DNA of 64,000 nucleotides from an uncultured Bacteroides sp. (GTDB lineage Bacteria > Bacteroidota > Bacteroidia > Bacteroidales > Bacteroidaceae), in assembly GCF_905207245.1 (NCBI RefSeq), contig NZ_CAJLKP010000024.1, positions 1 to 64,000 of the forward strand, given 5' to 3'. Positions 61,770 through 64,000 of the stretch are shown piece after piece. The position numbers and the translations under genes were made by a program. Numbering within the stretch: position 1 is the stretch's first letter; each line of letters begins with the position of its first letter. The notes beneath the pieces were generated by a model. It was not told the origin of the DNA. It made no database searches and saw only the letters and a program-made list of their open reading frames with translations.

Positions 61770-62825
61770 CTAATCGACCTCTTCCTGTTCGTAAGGCAAG
61801 AGTTCATAAACATCATCAAAATAGCTGGTTCCCGAGGCACCCGTCAGTACAAAACCACGCCTGCCCGTAGAGAAGGAAACTGCATAAGCGCGTGACGAAG
61901 CCCCGGAACTGACATTATGCACATTCGTCATCGGCGTAAAGTCATCATCAGAATCACCAAACCATAAATCCTGGTCGGGGTCGTATATCCAATAATCACT
62001 GGTCACACCGCTACGGCTTCCGGAAGCAAGATACCCCTTACCGTCTATGACGAAAGACACAGCACCCAAACGCGTAATGGCATAATCATCGTCATAGTCC
62101 TCGTCATCATTCGTATCGGCAATATCACGCAACTGTTTCCAGTTAGTACCATCAAATCTCCACAAGTCATCTACCAAGGTACTATTGTTCTGCCCACAAC
62201 AGATATAAGCTACGTCGTCTATAACGAAAGCCGTAGCGTAGTAACGCTTATATCCACCGAATCCGTTCACTATCTCCCACTGTTGCCCGCTTGGAGCATT
62301 AGGATTGAAACGATAGAAATCTTTCAGGGAATTATCATTATATCCCGTGCCCACATATCCGTAGCCTCCTATGGAAAAAGCCAGTGCGCCATAGCGTGCA
62401 CCGCCGCCGAAGTCATCCTTCTGTGTCCAGGTATCCGTATCAGGGTCATACTCCCACGTGTCTGCCAGATTGGTGGACTCATTCTTTTGAACACCGGTAG
62501 TGATGTATCCTTTACCATTCAGAGCAAACGAAGTAGCGCTGTGGCGACCCTGTGCTGCATCGGGCATATCGGCGCATTGTGTCCAGTAGTCACCATCCAT
62601 GTCATACATCCAAAGGTCTTTCAGGTATGTCTTGTTCGTTCCACGGAGCCCGGAGCACAGATAGCCTTTATTATCTATAGTGAAACTACTGGCATATCCT
62701 CGTGCAACACCGTCCAGGTCCGACCTTCTCATCCATACACCCTGCGTGTATTCATCGTCGTCCGTGCAACTGCCGGCCAGGTATCCAACCGCCAACAGTA
62801 TCATTCCAAATAATAGTCGATTCAT
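61770..62825 (-). CDS. Kelch-repeat lipoprotein
   Basis: 351 residues. Lipobox GYLAGSC (Cys20). Six Kelch-like blades follow, each with a GKGYLCSG/GYGYVGTG-type turn and a later DLWMYD/DTWEYDP strand: about 45-95, 95-145, 145-195, 195-240, 240-300, 300-345. It forms a beta-propeller, probably on the outer-membrane surface. It is divergent from the DUF4270 gene across a 198-base spacer and is followed by the DUF4907 gene, a recurrent three-gene neighbourhood. Confidence 0.9.
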   Translation of the reverse strand: MNRLLFGMILLAVGYLAGSCTDDDEYTQGVWMRRSDLDGVARGYASSFTIDNKGYLCSGLRGTNKTYLKDLWMYDMDGDYWTQCADMPDAAQGRHSATSFALNGKGYITTGVQKNESTNLADTWEYDPDTDTWTQKDDFGGGARYGALAFSIGGYGYVGTGYNDNSLKDFYRFNPNAPSGQQWEIVNGFGGYKRYYATAFVIDDVAYICCGQNNSTLVDDLWRFDGTNWKQLRDIADTNDDEDYDDDYAITRLGAVSFVIDGKGYLASGSRSGVTSDYWIYDPDQDLWFGDSDDDFTPMTNVHNVSSGASSRAYAVSFSTGRRGFVLTGASGTSYFDDVYELLPYEQEEVD

Positions 62826-62867
62826 CTTTTCTTAAAACTTATTTTTTGATTACTATGATTTTGGTAG

Positions 62868-62899
62868 CAAATGTAGACCACAGGTCATACATCAACAAA
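62868..62899 (-). promoter_or_regulatory. Promoter for the Kelch/DUF4907 genes
   Basis: On the minus strand TTTG (plus 62896-62899), 20 bases, TACATTTG (plus CAAATGTA 62868-62875). The ATG is 42 bases downstream at 62825. Confidence 0.75.
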
Positions 62900-63023
62900 A
62901 AGAACCGACAAACAGCATGAAATTTCCGGTAAATACCTTCACCGACAAAACCTGCCCGATTACCGATTTTAATAGGAAGACATGGAAGATTCATTTTCCT
63001 TTGCAACTCTAAAAACAACAACG

Positions 63024-64000
63024 ATGAAAAAATTATTGTATAGCCTGATTGCAATGCTCACTGCCGTCTGTGCCTGTCAGGACGAAAATTCGAAATTAGG
63101 ACAAAGCCTGGTGGACAGCTCCTTTTACAATGTATATGCAGATACCTGCACGGTGGACATCAGCACCATCCTCATGGACTCCATAGAAACTAGGGGAGAC
63201 ACCATCTGCCAACTGGGACGCTACAGAGACGATTCATGGGGAGAAGTCTCTGCTGCCTACTATGCCGAGTATTCCACTAATAGTTTCACCCCCGACGAAG
63301 ACTACAGTTACAGTTTCGACTCACTTGTGCTGAGAATGACACATACCGGTCACTTCTGGGGAGACACCCTGACACAACAACACATCTCTGTCTACCGGCT
63401 GAAACAGCCCATCATACTGGAAGATGACGACGACTTATATAACAATACCGTCCTGCCCGCAGAAAGCACTCCCCTGTTCAGCTTCACTTTCAGCCCGCGC
63501 CCCGGAAGAAAGAAAGAGTTGGAAATACGTCTGCCCGACGAGTTGGGAAAAGAACTGCTGAACGACCTTATCAATGAAGAAGAGTACTTCGACACTCAGG
63601 ATAAGTTCAAAGAGAAATTCCCCGGTCTGGCTTTCATTGCCGAAAACAGTGGAGAGTGCATCACCGGATTCATGGTGAACGACTCGTCCATGACCATCAC
63701 CCTGCACTACCAGGAAATCACCAATCTGCGCACAGAGAAGGAACTTACTTTCACTGTAAACAAGGATTATGCCTACACCGGCCTCCGCACCGACCGCACC
63801 GGTACTCCCCTCGCCACAATGACAAGCGGGATAGAAAATCTCATCCACTCTAACAACATGAATATGCGAGCCTACATGCAGGGACTGACGGGGTTCTACA
63901 ACCAGATAGAATTTCCGCACCTGAACAACTTGCTGGATGCGGGAGATATTGTCTCCATAGAAAAAGCCACACTCTATCTCTACCCGCTGAGCCAAAGCTA
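63024..64000 (+). CDS. DUF4270 lipoprotein, 5' part only
   Basis: The frame opens at ATG 63024 (MKKLLYSLIAMLTAVCACQD, a lipoprotein signal with Cys18) and stays open to the window end, about 325 residues. The body fits DUF4270: DISTILMDSIETRGDTICQL, GRYRDDSWGEVSAAYYAEY, and later NQIEFPHLNNLLDAG. DUF4270 proteins are secreted beta-rich lipoproteins of unknown role. It pairs with the Kelch and DUF4907 genes on the opposite strand. The 3' end lies outside the window. Confidence 0.85.
   Translation, partial: MKKLLYSLIAMLTAVCACQDENSKLGQSLVDSSFYNVYADTCTVDISTILMDSIETRGDTICQLGRYRDDSWGEVSAAYYAEYSTNSFTPDEDYSYSFDSLVLRMTHTGHFWGDTLTQQHISVYRLKQPIILEDDDDLYNNTVLPAESTPLFSFTFSPRPGRKKELEIRLPDELGKELLNDLINEEEYFDTQDKFKEKFPGLAFIAENSGECITGFMVNDSSMTITLHYQEITNLRTEKELTFTVNKDYAYTGLRTDRTGTPLATMTSGIENLIHSNNMNMRAYMQGLTGFYNQIEFPHLNNLLDAGDIVSIEKATLYLYPLSQS

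Noticed and set aside
1..64000. CRISPR array, tRNA, rRNA, or intact insertion sequence
   Set aside because: No regularly spaced direct repeats with spacers, no cloverleaf or rRNA sequence, and no transposase-like protein were found on reading both strands.

Overview
The window comes from a Bacteroidales genome, almost certainly Bacteroides. Three things show this: promoters of the TTTG-N19/20-TAnnTTTG type, few Shine-Dalgarno sequences, and Bacteroides family content (hybrid two-component carbohydrate sensors, DUF3836, DUF3244, DUF4270 and DUF4907 proteins, TPR-HTH membrane regulators, and the block ftsX-DUF3098-uppP-truB-queA-folK). No rRNA, tRNA, CRISPR array, intact transposase or phage gene was seen.

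Layout. 1-9.8 kb is the end of a plant-polysaccharide utilisation locus: the 3' end of a GH9 glucanase, two GH43 enzymes, a GH3 with a PA14 insert, and a hybrid two-component regulator. It fits xylan or xyloglucan side-chain removal. 9.8-18.3 kb is mixed: a small acidic protein, a TPR-HTH membrane regulator, an outer-membrane TonB-type barrel, a DUF4143 ATPase behind a repeated operator, and a two-gene BatD-like/VWA unit. 18.4-26.3 kb is housekeeping on the minus strand: metK, a flippase-like protein, folK, queA, truB, uppP, a DUF3098 protein, ftsX and a methyltransferase. 26.7-28 kb holds two tandem DUF3836 genes behind a sigma-54-like promoter.

28-38.4 kb is a ten-gene minus-strand operon of uncertain function: four lipoproteins (one LPP20-like), a DUF5683-like membrane protein, a secreted TonB C-terminal domain, an SH3 membrane protein, a transglutaminase-like protein, then an atypical ECF sigma-like protein and a zinc-type anti-sigma factor. 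The last four are joined by 1- or 4-base overlaps. Next, 39-48 kb is a peptide export and disulfide system: TPR-HTH regulator, DUF3244 secreted protein, C39-like/VKOR/thioredoxin fusion, a 69-residue double-glycine precursor with two cysteines, a TlpA-like oxidoreductase, a C39-peptidase ABC transporter and an HlyD-type adaptor. The natural reading is that the small protein is cut at its GG site, exported, and closed by one disulfide. No radical SAM enzyme is present. A highly structured 538-bp spacer separates the two operons. These two blocks are the best candidates for an undescribed system.

48-64 kb returns to scattered genes: an acyltransferase, a decayed ATPase gene, a DUF1593 hydrolase with a divergent AraC regulator, miaB, a tiny promoter/micro-ORF/terminator unit, a CoA-transferase, dacB, a DUF2007 protein, lpdA, small envelope proteins, and a Kelch/DUF4907/DUF4270 surface-protein cluster cut by the window end. 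Family calls were made by eye from motifs; no database search was run.
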